Below are positions 45,409 through 55,456 of a stretch of DNA of 64,000 nt, one piece after another. The stretch is from Streptomyces tuirus. GTDB taxonomy: Bacteria; Actinomycetota; Actinomycetes; Streptomycetales; Streptomycetaceae. Position numbers and translations under genes: made by a program. Position 1 is the stretch's first letter. Every line of letters starts with the position of its first letter. Location of the stretch: assembly GCA_018195615.1 (NCBI GenBank), contig JAGTPG010000002.1, positions 806,001 through 870,000 of the forward strand. The letters run 5' to 3'. The notes beneath the pieces are model-generated. The model did not search any database. It was given only the letters and a program-made list of their open reading frames with translations, and was not told where the DNA came from.

Positions 45409-46439
45409 TCAGCCGCGCCGGGCGCGGGATCCAGGGCGTCCCGGACGCCGTCCCCGAGGAGGTTGAGCGCCAGGACCAGGAGGAAGAGCAGGACGCCGGG
45501 CACGAAGAGGTACATCGGGTCCTGGAGGAAGAACTGGGAGGCGTCCGACAGCAGGGCTCCCCAGTCCGGGTTGGGCGGGATGACACCGACGCCCAGGTAC
45601 GACAGCGCCGCCTCGGTGGTGATGTTCTGCGGGACGGCGAGCGCGAAGGAGATGAGGATCGGCGCCCACAGGTTGGGCAGCAGCTGCCGGAAGAGGATGT
45701 GCCGCCGGCCGGCGCTCATCAGGCGCGCGGCGTCGACGAACTCCCGCTCGCGCAGGGACAGCACCTGTCCGCGCACCAGGCGGGCGGTGTACGCCCACGC
45801 GAAGACCGCGATGTTGAGGACCAGGACGAGCAGGCGGAGGTTCTCGTTCGTGCCGCCGTGGCTGTTGGTCTGCAGCGCGTTCTGGATGACGGGGGTGAGC
45901 GCGATGATGAACAGCAGCTGCGGGAAGGCCAGCATCACGTCCATGATCCGGGACAGCAGCGAGTCGACCCAGCCGCCGAAGTAGCCGGCCGCGAGTCCCG
46001 CCACGACACCGACGGCCGTGGACAGCACGGCCGAGGCGAGTCCCACGTAGAGGGAGGTGCGCAGGCCGTAGACGATCCGTGCGAACAGGTCGTAGCCGGT
46101 GCCCGGTTCCACGCCGAGGAGGTGCTGGGCACTGATGCCGCCGAGCGACCCGTAGGGGAAGTTGCCGGTGTCCGGGTCGATGGCCTTGTTGTCGGGGGTG
46201 ATCGGTCCCCAGCCGGTCAGCGCGGTGAGGGCCGGAGCGAGCAGTGCGATCGCGATGAACAGGAGGGTGGCCACCAGGGCGGCCGTGGTGACCTTGTCCC
46301 GCCTGATCCGCTGCCAGGCCATCCGGGCCGGTGAGCGGCCGGCGACGACCGTGCCGCCGGGTCTGGGGTCCTGCGTCGACGGCTCGGTCAGCAGCGCGGT
46401 GCCGCCGCCGGTGTCGACCGGCTGGTGTTGCGTGGTCAT
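45409..46439 (-). CDS. ABC transporter permease DppC type, one apparent frameshift at the end
   Basis: A permease of about 344 residues and the first gene of the operon. It has RMAWQRIRRDKVTTAALVATLLF, HLLGVEPGTGYDLFARIVYGLRTS, the EAA loop (EREFVDAARLMSAGRRHIL) and LSYLGVGVIPPNPDWG. The natural end LGDGVRDALDPRARRG and stop at 45409 appear only if one base is restored in the GGG at 45426-45428 (plus strand). As the sequence stands, the frame runs on through the binding-protein gene and falsely fuses the two. The gene order permease C, binding protein, permease B, D, F is less common than A, B, C, D, F. Confidence 0.85.
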
Positions 46440-46744
46440 CGTACGGACATCCCGGATCTGCCCCTGAGGCAAGGAAATTGAGTGGCGGTCGTGAGTGCCG
46501 CCGTGAGACATTGCGGACTTTCGCAATGGCGTGCGAGTCCGGTCAAGCCGAGCAGGGGCCAGAAAAGGGATTGTTTGCGGTCATGGAAAAGTGTTGACGC
46601 GAGCGGGAAATGTGATTACCCACAGCGTGAACGAGTGCGGGAGATTCCTTGGGCAGCGATTGGCAGTGGCCGCGGAGCCGTTTCCTTTTGCTTTTCCCTC
46701 GGAATCCCCCGCGCCGGGTAAAGGGCGCTGCGGAGAGGGCGGCG
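46440..46744. other. Intergenic region with an inverted repeat
   Basis: These 305 bp separate the DppC start from the TmrB/Nudix gene end. I see no convincing gene. CATTGCG-6-CGCAATG (46509-46528) is a perfect 7-bp inverted repeat about 70 bp upstream of the transporter start, and TTGACC (minus strand 46546-46541) could be a -35 for the operon. The part from about 46560 to 46720 is AT-richer than its surroundings. Confidence 0.5.
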
Positions 46745-47788
46745 TCAGCCGACCGGCACTCCGGCTTCCAGATAGATCGCCGCTCCGCGTTCGCGGGCCC
46801 GCAGCGCCCAGCGCAGCCGCTCGTAGCGCACCGGGGGCAGCAGTTCGGCGGCCTCCTCCTCGGTGACGAACCGCCAGTCGCGCAGCTCCGGTCCGGGCAG
46901 CACCAGCCGTCCGGCGTCCGCGGAGTCGAGGAGACCGCCGTCGAAGAGGAGCCGCAGACCGCCGAATCGGGGAGGCGCGGGGCGTTCCCAGTCGACGACG
47001 AGCAGGCTCGGCATGTCGTCGAGGCGGACGCCGGTCTCCTCGGCGACCTCCCGCACCCCGGCACGCGCGGGAGCCTCGCCGGGCTCGACGACACCGCCGG
47101 GAAACTCCCAGCCGGGCTTGTAGGTGGGGTCGACGAGCAGCACCCGGTCCTGCTCGTCGAAGAGGAGCACCCCGGCGGCGAGTGTCTCGGCGGTGGGCTC
47201 GGGCGTCTGCACGATGTCGCAGACGGGCACGGAGCCGCTGTTCACGGCCTCGGCGATACGGGCGGCGGTCTGGTACGGCGTGAGGTCACTGGTGTCGACG
47301 GGGTGGGCGTCGGCGGTGAGCCAGGAGGCGAGGGCCGCGCGGTACGGCTCGATGTGGTCGAAGGACCACTGACGTATTCGCGCCTCGCCGTCGGGAAGGT
47401 CCGGCGGGACCTCACGGCCCGCTATGCGTTCCCGCAGGATCGTTTCGGCCGGAGCGAGCAGGACATGACTGACCGGAATCCTGCGGGCGGCCAGGCCGCC
47501 GAAGATCTCGTCGCGGTACTCCTGGCGCAGCAGGGTCATGGGGACCACCAGGGTCCCGCCGAGCTCGGCGAGCATCGCGGCCGCCGTGTCGATCACGAGC
47601 CGTCGCCAGATCGGCAGGTCCTGGAAGTCTCCGACCGCGGCGAGGTGTTTGGGTGGCAGCAGGTGGGCGAGCGCGCCGCCGATGACCTCCGGGTCGAAGA
47701 GCGTGCTGTTCGGGATCAGTTCGATCAGTTCCCGTGCGGTGGTGGTCTTCCCCGCACCGAACGCGCCGTTGATCCAGACGACGGTCAC
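46745..47788 (-). CDS. TmrB-like P-loop domain fused to a Nudix hydrolase
   Basis: A 347-residue two-domain protein. The N-terminal 190 residues match the tunicamycin-resistance protein TmrB in plan: VVWINGAFGAGKTTTA (Walker A), TLFDPEVIGGAL, VGDFQDLPIWRRL, LVVPMTLLRQEYRDEIFGGL. The C-terminal part is a Nudix hydrolase with the box GGVVEPGEAPARAGVREVAE followed by ETGV (G-x5-E-x7-REUxEExGU complete). The start is the GTG 47788, nine bases before the Walker A strand. The fusion could sense or act on nucleotide-sugar-type compounds or give resistance to nucleoside antibiotics; that is inference. Confidence 0.82.
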   Translation of the reverse strand: MTVVWINGAFGAGKTTTARELIELIPNSTLFDPEVIGGALAHLLPPKHLAAVGDFQDLPIWRRLVIDTAAAMLAELGGTLVVPMTLLRQEYRDEIFGGLAARRIPVSHVLLAPAETILRERIAGREVPPDLPDGEARIRQWSFDHIEPYRAALASWLTADAHPVDTSDLTPYQTAARIAEAVNSGSVPVCDIVQTPEPTAETLAAGVLLFDEQDRVLLVDPTYKPGWEFPGGVVEPGEAPARAGVREVAEETGVRLDDMPSLLVVDWERPAPPRFGGLRLLFDGGLLDSADAGRLVLPGPELRDWRFVTEEEAAELLPPVRYERLRWALRARERGAAIYLEAGVPVG

Positions 47789-47871
47789 AGGTCCCCCTCT
47801 TCTGTTGGCCCCCTGAGGCTTGCCCGCTCCACCCTGCCACGAAAACCAGGCCCAGTTGAGGGCGCATGACA

Positions 47872-47913
47872 ACGGCGCCGGCGCCCCCCTCACGCGGGAA
47901 GCGCCGGCGCCGT
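47872..47913 (-). terminator. Hairpin terminator after the small secreted protein gene
   Basis: A perfect 13-bp stem (47872-47884 with 47901-47913; ACGGCGCCGGCGC and its complement) encloses a 16-nt loop. It lies 22 bp after the stop at 47936 on the minus strand. Confidence 0.65.
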
Positions 47914-47935
47914 GGGCCGGGGCCGGAGCGGCTTG

Positions 47936-48154
47936 TCAGCCCTTCTTCTTGACGGCCTTCTTGGCCACCTTCTTGGCGCCGTCCTTCTTGTCCACCGTCA
48001 GGCCGTCCTTGGCGACGGTCTGGTTCAGCGTCTTGAGGGTCTCGTCCACGCTGATGGGGCCGAGGCCCTCACCGACGGCGTGAGACGGAGTGACCGCCGC
48101 GACGACGAAGCCGGTGGCGAGGGAGGCGATGGCGAGCATGCTGCGCTTCTTCAT
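47936..48154 (-). CDS. Small exported Lys-rich protein
   Basis: A 72-residue protein (75 if the GTG at 48163 is used). MKKRSMLAIASLATGFVVAA ending TPSHA is a clear Sec signal peptide with an Ala cleavage site. The mature part is about 45 residues and ends in a very basic tail (KKDGAKKVAKKAVKKKG). No family is recognised. It could bind acidic polymers such as DNA, teichoic acid or membranes. It stands alone between a terminator and two other small genes. Confidence 0.7.
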   Translation of the reverse strand: MKKRSMLAIASLATGFVVAAVTPSHAVGEGLGPISVDETLKTLNQTVAKDGLTVDKKDGAKKVAKKAVKKKG

Positions 48155-48220
48155 GCCCGACACAACTGCCGGACCCCCTCCGGGGTCACGCCGCTGGGCC
48201 GTTCGGGCGAACCGCCGGCT

Positions 48221-48445
48221 TCACGCGGGGCCGGTGCCCCAGCTGTCGGGTCCGCCGCCGCGCCACTCGATCAGCCCCGACGCCGCCGCGTACGCCTCGT
48301 CCGCGTCCTCGATGCCCGCCCGCCGCAGGAACTCGGCGACGTCCAGCAGCCCGTACGCGATCCCGAGGAACTGGCCGTCCACGCGGACCCGCCGGCCACC
48401 GTCCGCGGCGGGCGGGTAGACCACGACGGGCTTCACGGACGCCAT
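48221..48445 (-). CDS. Small conserved hypothetical protein
   Basis: A 74-residue soluble protein opening MASVKPVVVYPPAADGGRRV. It contains VDGQFLGIAYGLLDVAEFLRRAG, DADEAYAAASGLIEWRGGGPDSW and a short Gly tail. The acidic helix and Trp motif look like a small regulatory or accessory protein, but I do not recognise a function. The ATG at 48445 is a plausible start without a strong ribosome site. Confidence 0.6.
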   Translation of the reverse strand: MASVKPVVVYPPAADGGRRVRVDGQFLGIAYGLLDVAEFLRRAGIEDADEAYAAASGLIEWRGGGPDSWGTGPA

Positions 48446-48495
48446 GGCACCAGGGTGCCCCGGCACGGTGCCGCCGGCTCGCCGGAGCAGGCCGT

Positions 48496-48771
48496 TCAGC
48501 CGGCCTTCTGCGGCTGCCGGAACTCGTGGACGTCGGCGGTGAGGGTGCCGTCCTGCTGTTCGTAGTGGGACAGGGCGAGACCGAGGCCGAAGAAGGTGGG
48601 CGCCCACTCGCCGACGAAGATGCCCCAGCGGTCGGCACGGGCGAGGCCGGTACCGGGTTCCACCTTCAACGAGCCCATCCAGGCGGCGACGCTGAGGCCC
48701 ACGGAGGCCATGGCGGCCATGTAGGCGTGCTCGCTGCGGACGCCCATCTCGTGCATCTTCTTGATGATCAT
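48496..48771 (-). CDS. Small hypothetical membrane-associated protein
   Basis: A 91-residue protein beginning MIIKKMHEMGVRSEHAYMAA. It has a hydrophobic helix (MAAMASVGLSVAAWMGSL) and a second weakly hydrophobic one (GEWAPTFFGLGLALSHYEQQ). No family is recognised. It is co-directional with the two small genes that follow it and with the UvrA-like gene upstream, from which it is separated by a terminator-like hairpin. Confidence 0.6.
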   Translation of the reverse strand: MIIKKMHEMGVRSEHAYMAAMASVGLSVAAWMGSLKVEPGTGLARADRWGIFVGEWAPTFFGLGLALSHYEQQDGTLTADVHEFRQPQKAG

Positions 48772-48865
48772 CAGCGGCTCCGTTCTGTGGGGTGTCCAGG
48801 GACGGAGTGCCCTCGGAGCCTGCCGCTATTCGTTGCTTTTGCCGCTTATGTCCATATCGGGCTGC

Positions 48866-48904
48866 TCGTGAGGCGAGTGGCTCCGTCGAGCACTCGCCTC
48901 ACGA
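48866..48904 (-). terminator. Hairpin terminator after the UvrA-like gene
   Basis: A perfect 14-bp stem (48866-48879 with 48891-48904; TCGTGAGGCGAGTG and its complement) closes an 11-nt loop. It lies 18 bp after the stop at 48923 on the minus strand. Confidence 0.75.
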
Positions 48905-48922
48905 CTCTCGACCAGGACCGCG

Positions 48923-51312
<2,390 letters not shown>

Positions 51313-51360
51313 CGGTCTCCATCTGTCGGGCGGGGCTGCCGCGGTCGGACGATTCGTGCG

Positions 51361-51390
51361 CCCCGCGCCGACCTGGGGTGCGGCGCGGGG
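51361..51390 (-). terminator. Possible terminator after the VOC gene
   Basis: CCCCGCGCC (51361-51369) and GGCGCGGGG (51382-51390) form a 9-bp stem with a 12-nt loop. It lies between the VOC stop at 51462 and the UvrA-like start at 51312, in the right place to end VOC transcription. There is no U-tract. Confidence 0.45.
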
Positions 51391-51461
51391 GTCGCGGGAG
51401 CCGGTGGCACTGCGTGGCCGTAGGAGGTCCCGCTGGGGCGATGCGTCGGTCTGTGGGGCTG

Positions 51462-51881
51462 CTACGGAGCCGGCTTGCGCTCCTGGATGCGGATCATGTT
51501 GCCCGCGGGATCGCGGAAGGCGCAGTCGCGCACCCCGTAGGGCTGGTCCATGGGCTCCTGGACCACCTCGGCGTCGCCCGCCTGCACCCGCTCGAAGGTG
51601 CCGTCGACGTCGGGGGTGGCCAGGACGATGCCGGCGTAGGTGCCCTTGGCCATCATCTCGGCGATGGTCTTGCGCTCGTCCTCGGTGACGCCGGGGTCGG
51701 CGGCCGGCGGATGCAGGACGATGTTCGTCTCCGGCTGGCCCGCGGGGCCGACCGTGATCCAGCGCATTCCCTTGAATCCGACGTCGTTGCGGACTTCGAA
51801 GCCGAGAGTGTCGCGGTAGAACGCCAGGGCGGCGTCCGGGTCGTCGTGCGGAAGGAAACTGGCGTGAATGGTGAGGTCCAT
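51462..51881 (-). CDS. VOC-family (glyoxalase/bleomycin-resistance fold) protein
   Basis: A 139-residue single-domain VOC protein with MDLTIHASFLPHDDPDAALA followed by FYRDTLGFEV, the usual first repeat. The second repeat ends GVRDCAFRDPAGNMIRIQE, with the metal-ligand-type Glu. Three further in-frame starts lie within nine bases upstream; MDLTIH is the family-like beginning. It follows the AraC-type regulator by 10 bp, a common actinobacterial pair. The substrate is unknown. Confidence 0.87.
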   Translation of the reverse strand: MDLTIHASFLPHDDPDAALAFYRDTLGFEVRNDVGFKGMRWITVGPAGQPETNIVLHPPAADPGVTEDERKTIAEMMAKGTYAGIVLATPDVDGTFERVQAGDAEVVQEPMDQPYGVRDCAFRDPAGNMIRIQERKPAP

Positions 51882-51891
51882 GGCCATCACG

Positions 51892-52335
51892 CTAGTTTCG
51901 GCTCGGGGCGGGCGCTTCTCGATTCCTGACCGGTCGGGTCACCTGCTTCGACACGCACGACGGGATTCCCGCCGTGGCGCGGGTCGCCTCACGCCGGTAG
52001 GCACTGGGCGGCATGCCGACGAGCTCGGTGAAACGCGTGCTGAAGGTGCCCAGGGAAGAGCAGCCGACCTCGAAACACACCTCGGTGACACTGAGGTCAC
52101 CACGGCGCAGCAGCGCCATCGCGCGCTCGATGCGCCGCGTCATGAGATAGCTGTACGGCGACTCCCCGTAGGCGAGCTTGAACTCGCGGCTGAGATGCCC
52201 GGCCGACATGTGCACGCCCCGGGCCAGCGCCTCCACGTCCAGAGGCTGTGCGTACTCCCGGTCGATACGGTCCTTGACCCGGCGCAGGCGGGCGAGATCG
52301 CGCAGGCGCTGCGCCGGAGCGGGTCTGCTGCTCAC
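51892..52335 (-). CDS. AraC-family transcriptional regulator (DNA-binding domain only)
   Basis: A 147-residue protein that is little more than the AraC double helix-turn-helix: LDVEALARGVHMSAGHLSRE and LSVTEVCFEVGCSSLGTFSTRF, ending PSAYRRE and a basic tail. No effector domain precedes it. The GTG at 52335 gives the family-typical SSRPAPAQRLRDLARLRRVK start; a longer start at 52365 is possible. It lies directly before the VOC gene and probably controls it. Confidence 0.85.
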   Translation of the reverse strand: MSSRPAPAQRLRDLARLRRVKDRIDREYAQPLDVEALARGVHMSAGHLSREFKLAYGESPYSYLMTRRIERAMALLRRGDLSVTEVCFEVGCSSLGTFSTRFTELVGMPPSAYRREATRATAGIPSCVSKQVTRPVRNREAPAPSRN

Positions 52336-52453
52336 ATGCGCGATCGTGCCACATCGCACTGACATTCGGTCGCTTTCCGAGAGGAAACCCGGGATCCCGG
52401 ACGGGCATGCGTCAGGTGTGGAATCCTCGGCGACTGAACGTTCCTGCCCGGTC

Positions 52454-53407
52454 TCACACCCCTGCGGCCGCCGCCTCCGTCCCCTTCGTCAGCGCTGCCG
52501 CCGCCGCGCCCACCAGGCCGGCGTCGGTGCCCATCTGGGCCGGCGCCACGGTCAGGTGCCGGACGAAGGACAGGGTCGCGTAGGAGCTCAGGGCCTTGCG
52601 CAGGGGCGTGAACAGGACCTCTCCCGCCTTGCCCACTCCCCCGCCGATCACGGCGATGTCGATCTCCACCAGGGTCGCGGTGGCCGCGATACCGGCGGCC
52701 AGGGCCTGGGCGGCCCGTTCGAAGGAGGCCACGGCGACCGGATCGCCGGCCCGCGCCGCGGCGGCCACCGCCGCGGCGGACGTGTCGCCGTCCAGGCCGG
52801 GCCGCCAGCCGTTCTCCAGCGCGCGCCGGGCGATGTTGGGGCCGCTCGCGATGCGCTCCACGCAGCCGCGCGAGCCGCAGGGGCACGGATCGCCGTCGAG
52901 GTCCACGCTGATGTGGCCGATGTGACCGGCGTTGCCGGTGGGCCCGGCGTGCAGCCGGCCGCCGAGCACCAGGCCGCCACCGACGCCCGTGGAGACGACC
53001 ATGCACAGCGCGTTGTCGTGGCCCCGGGCGGCGCCCTGCCAGTGTTCGGCCGCGGTGATCGCCACACCGTCACCGATCAGTTCGACGGGCAGACCACCGG
53101 CCGCGGCCCGGACGCGGCCGACGAGCGGGTAGTCGCGCCAGCCGGGCACGTTCACCGGGCTCACGGTGCCCGCCGATCTGTCCACCGGCCCGGCGCTGCC
53201 GATCCCCACGGCCGTGGCGCGCTCCCACAGCGGCGACACGGTGAGCTCGCCGAGCACCTCCTCGACGGCCCGCATCACGGTGTCGCCGTCCTCCCGGGCG
53301 GGCGTCGGCCGCTGGGCGCGGACCAGGATCCGGCCGTGGCCGTCCACCAGAGCGCCGGCGATCTTGGTGCCGCCGATGTCGAGCGCGGCCACGAGGTCGG
53401 TGTGCAT
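52454..53407 (-). CDS. ROK-family sugar kinase
   Basis: A 317-residue ROK protein, probably a glucokinase or N-acyl-hexosamine kinase. The ATP site is ALDIGGTKIAGALVD, the substrate part has GSAGPVDRSAGTV and GDGVAITAAEH with the catalytic Asp, and the family zinc motif is CPCGSRGCVE after GHIGHISVDLDG. There is no N-terminal helix-turn-helix, so it is an enzyme rather than a ROK repressor. It is divergent from the LacI gene at 53596, which probably controls it through the palindrome at 53502-53513. Confidence 0.92.
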   Translation of the reverse strand: MHTDLVAALDIGGTKIAGALVDGHGRILVRAQRPTPAREDGDTVMRAVEEVLGELTVSPLWERATAVGIGSAGPVDRSAGTVSPVNVPGWRDYPLVGRVRAAAGGLPVELIGDGVAITAAEHWQGAARGHDNALCMVVSTGVGGGLVLGGRLHAGPTGNAGHIGHISVDLDGDPCPCGSRGCVERIASGPNIARRALENGWRPGLDGDTSAAAVAAAARAGDPVAVASFERAAQALAAGIAATATLVEIDIAVIGGGVGKAGEVLFTPLRKALSSYATLSFVRHLTVAPAQMGTDAGLVGAAAAALTKGTEAAAAGV

Positions 53408-53501
53408 CAGTGTCGGATCTCCCCGTCGACGGTGAAAAGGACTGGCCGGCCGGTGGTGGGGCACGGTCCGGAGATGGTGGTGGACAGTCTCCCCCGAGCC
53501 T

Positions 53502-53513
53502 GACAACGTTGTC
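53502..53513. promoter_or_regulatory. Palindromic LacI-type operator
   Basis: GACAACGTTGTC is a perfect 12-bp palindrome centred on CG, as expected for LacI-family operators. It lies in the 188-bp gap between the divergent ROK kinase and LacI genes, just upstream of a TATGCT element (53521-53526). Confidence 0.65.
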
Positions 53514-53595
53514 CAGGCTCTATGCTCGACGCCACATCCTCATACAAACCCAGGACCGACGCACCCCCGTGGACGACAGGACAGGACACCGCACC

Positions 53596-54633
53596 GTGCC
53601 CCAGACCAACCTCCGATCCGCAACGCGCTACGGCACCCGTCCGACGATGAAGGACGTGGCCGCCCGCGCCGGGGTCGGCCTCAAGACGGTCTCCCGCGTC
53701 GTGAACGGAGAGCCGGGCGTCACGCCGGAGACGGAGCGCCGGGTCCAGGAGGCGATCGACGCCCTGGGTTTCCGCCGCAACGACAGCGCGCGGGTGCTGC
53801 GCAAGGGCCGTACGGCGAGCATCGGCCTGGTCCTGGAGGACCTCGCGGACCCGTTCTACGGGCCGCTGAGCCGGTCGGTCGAGGAGGTGGCCCGCGCGCA
53901 CGGCGCCCTGCTGATCAACGGCTCCAGCGCGGAGGACCCGGACCGTGAGCAGGAGCTGGTGCTGGCGTTGTGCGCGCGGCGGGTGGACGGGCTGGTGGTG
54001 ATCCCGGCCGGTGACGACCACCGGTACCTGGAACCGGAGCTCAAGGCGGGTGTCGCCACGGTGTTCGTGGACCGCCCGGCCGGGCACATCGACGCCGACG
54101 TGGTCCTGTCGGACAACTTCGGCGGCGCCCGGGACGGCGTCGCCCACCTCATCGCGCACGGGCACCGCCGGATCGGCTTCGTCGGCGACATGCCCCGTAT
54201 CCACACCGCCGCGGAGCGGCTGCGCGGCTACCGGGCCGCGATGGAGGACGCGGGCATACCGGTGGCGGACTCCTGGATGTCCCTCGGCGTCACCGACCCC
54301 GAGCGGGTGCGCAGGGCGGCCGAGGAGATGCTGTCCGGCCCGGACCCCGTCACCGCGATCTTCGCGGGCAACAACCGGGTGACCGTCACCGTGATCCGGG
54401 TGCTCGCCGAGCAGACCCGCCGTGTCGCCCTGGTCGGCTTCGACGACATCGAGCTCGCCGACCTGCTGCAGCCGGGCGTCACGGTCGTCGCCCAGGACGC
54501 GGCGGCCATCGGCCGTACCGCCGCGGAACGCCTCTTCCGGCAGCTGGACGGCACACTGGTCACACCGGAGCGCATCGAGCTGCCGACCCGGCTGATCACC
54601 CGCGGCTCGGGCGAGCTTCCCCCGGCGGACTGA
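53596..54633 (+). CDS. LacI-family transcriptional regulator
   Basis: A repressor of 345 residues. The helix-turn-helix reads TMKDVAARAGVGLKTVSRVV (about residues 17-36), followed by GLVLEDLADPFYGPLSRSVE and the ligand-binding lobes (FVDRPAGHIDADVVLSDNF, VGFDDIELADLLQPGVTVV). The GTG at 53596 is a compromise; the ATG at 53647 would leave the helix-turn-helix at the very N-terminus. Its operator GACAACGTTGTC differs from that of the first LacI locus (AAAACGTTTT), so the two regulators should not cross-regulate. It probably controls the divergent ROK kinase. Confidence 0.9.
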   Translation: MPQTNLRSATRYGTRPTMKDVAARAGVGLKTVSRVVNGEPGVTPETERRVQEAIDALGFRRNDSARVLRKGRTASIGLVLEDLADPFYGPLSRSVEEVARAHGALLINGSSAEDPDREQELVLALCARRVDGLVVIPAGDDHRYLEPELKAGVATVFVDRPAGHIDADVVLSDNFGGARDGVAHLIAHGHRRIGFVGDMPRIHTAAERLRGYRAAMEDAGIPVADSWMSLGVTDPERVRRAAEEMLSGPDPVTAIFAGNNRVTVTVIRVLAEQTRRVALVGFDDIELADLLQPGVTVVAQDAAAIGRTAAERLFRQLDGTLVTPERIELPTRLITRGSGELPPAD

Positions 54634-54640
54634 GCGGCCC

Positions 54641-55456
54641 ATGGAGCATCCCACCGATCGCACACTGCGAGCACTCGGCCTGGCCGAGGCGCCGCGCGAG
54701 CATCCCCTGCTCTATCCGGGCGCGTGGCCGGCCGACTCCGGACTGCTCGACGGGGACTTCTTCCTGCCGCTGGACCGGCTGGTGTACGCGGACCGCACGC
54801 CGGTGCTCGCCATCGGATCGAACGCCTGCCCGGGGCAGCTGCGGCACAAGATGCTGGAGTTCGGGATCTTGTCGCCTCTCCCGATGGTGAAGGCCCGGGT
54901 GACGGGAGTCGACGCCGGTGTCTCGGCCCATGTGAGCCGTATGGGATACGTGTCGGCCTCGCCGGTCAGCGCCCCGGACACCGTGCGGGAGCTGTTCGTC
55001 CTCTGGCTCGACGACGAGCAGCTCGCCGTGATCGACGCGAGCGAGGGCGCGCCGGTGCCGGGCGGGAACTTCGACCGGGCCTGGCTGCCCGCGCCCGAGG
55101 TGCGGATCGACCTGGCGGACGGCACGCGCCTGCCGGGCGCGTACGCGTACGTCAACCGGCACGGTGTCCTGCACGACGGCACCGGCGTGCCGCGCACCCA
55201 CCCGGGACAGCGGGAGATCCTCACCGAACTGCTCGTCGCCCTGCCGCGCTTGCGGGAGCTGTTCGGCGTCGTGCCCGAGGAGTTCTGCGAGCGGGCGCGC
55301 GCCGACCGGCGGTTGTGCGAGCGGGGCACGCGGCTGTTCATCGAGGAGAAGCTGGTGACGGCCTCCGGCCTGGAGCGGTACGTGGCCGCTTCGGCGCGGG
55401 CTCAGCACAAGGGGAGCCCCGGAACCGGCGCGTCGTTGTCGCCGCCCTTGATGTAG
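54641..55456 (+). CDS. Conserved hypothetical protein, possibly gamma-glutamylcyclotransferase-like
   Basis: A 271-residue protein I do not firmly recognise. TPVLAIGSNACPGQLRHKML resembles the YGSN entry strand of gamma-glutamylcyclotransferase-like proteins, and an acidic residue follows at VIDASEGAPVPG, near where that family has its catalytic Glu. LPGAYAYVNRHGVLHDG is a further conserved-looking block. The gene starts 7 bp after the LacI stop, so it may be cotranscribed. Its last 55 bases overlap the convergent kinase gene. Confidence 0.55.
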   Translation: MEHPTDRTLRALGLAEAPREHPLLYPGAWPADSGLLDGDFFLPLDRLVYADRTPVLAIGSNACPGQLRHKMLEFGILSPLPMVKARVTGVDAGVSAHVSRMGYVSASPVSAPDTVRELFVLWLDDEQLAVIDASEGAPVPGGNFDRAWLPAPEVRIDLADGTRLPGAYAYVNRHGVLHDGTGVPRTHPGQREILTELLVALPRLRELFGVVPEEFCERARADRRLCERGTRLFIEEKLVTASGLERYVAASARAQHKGSPGTGASLSPPLM

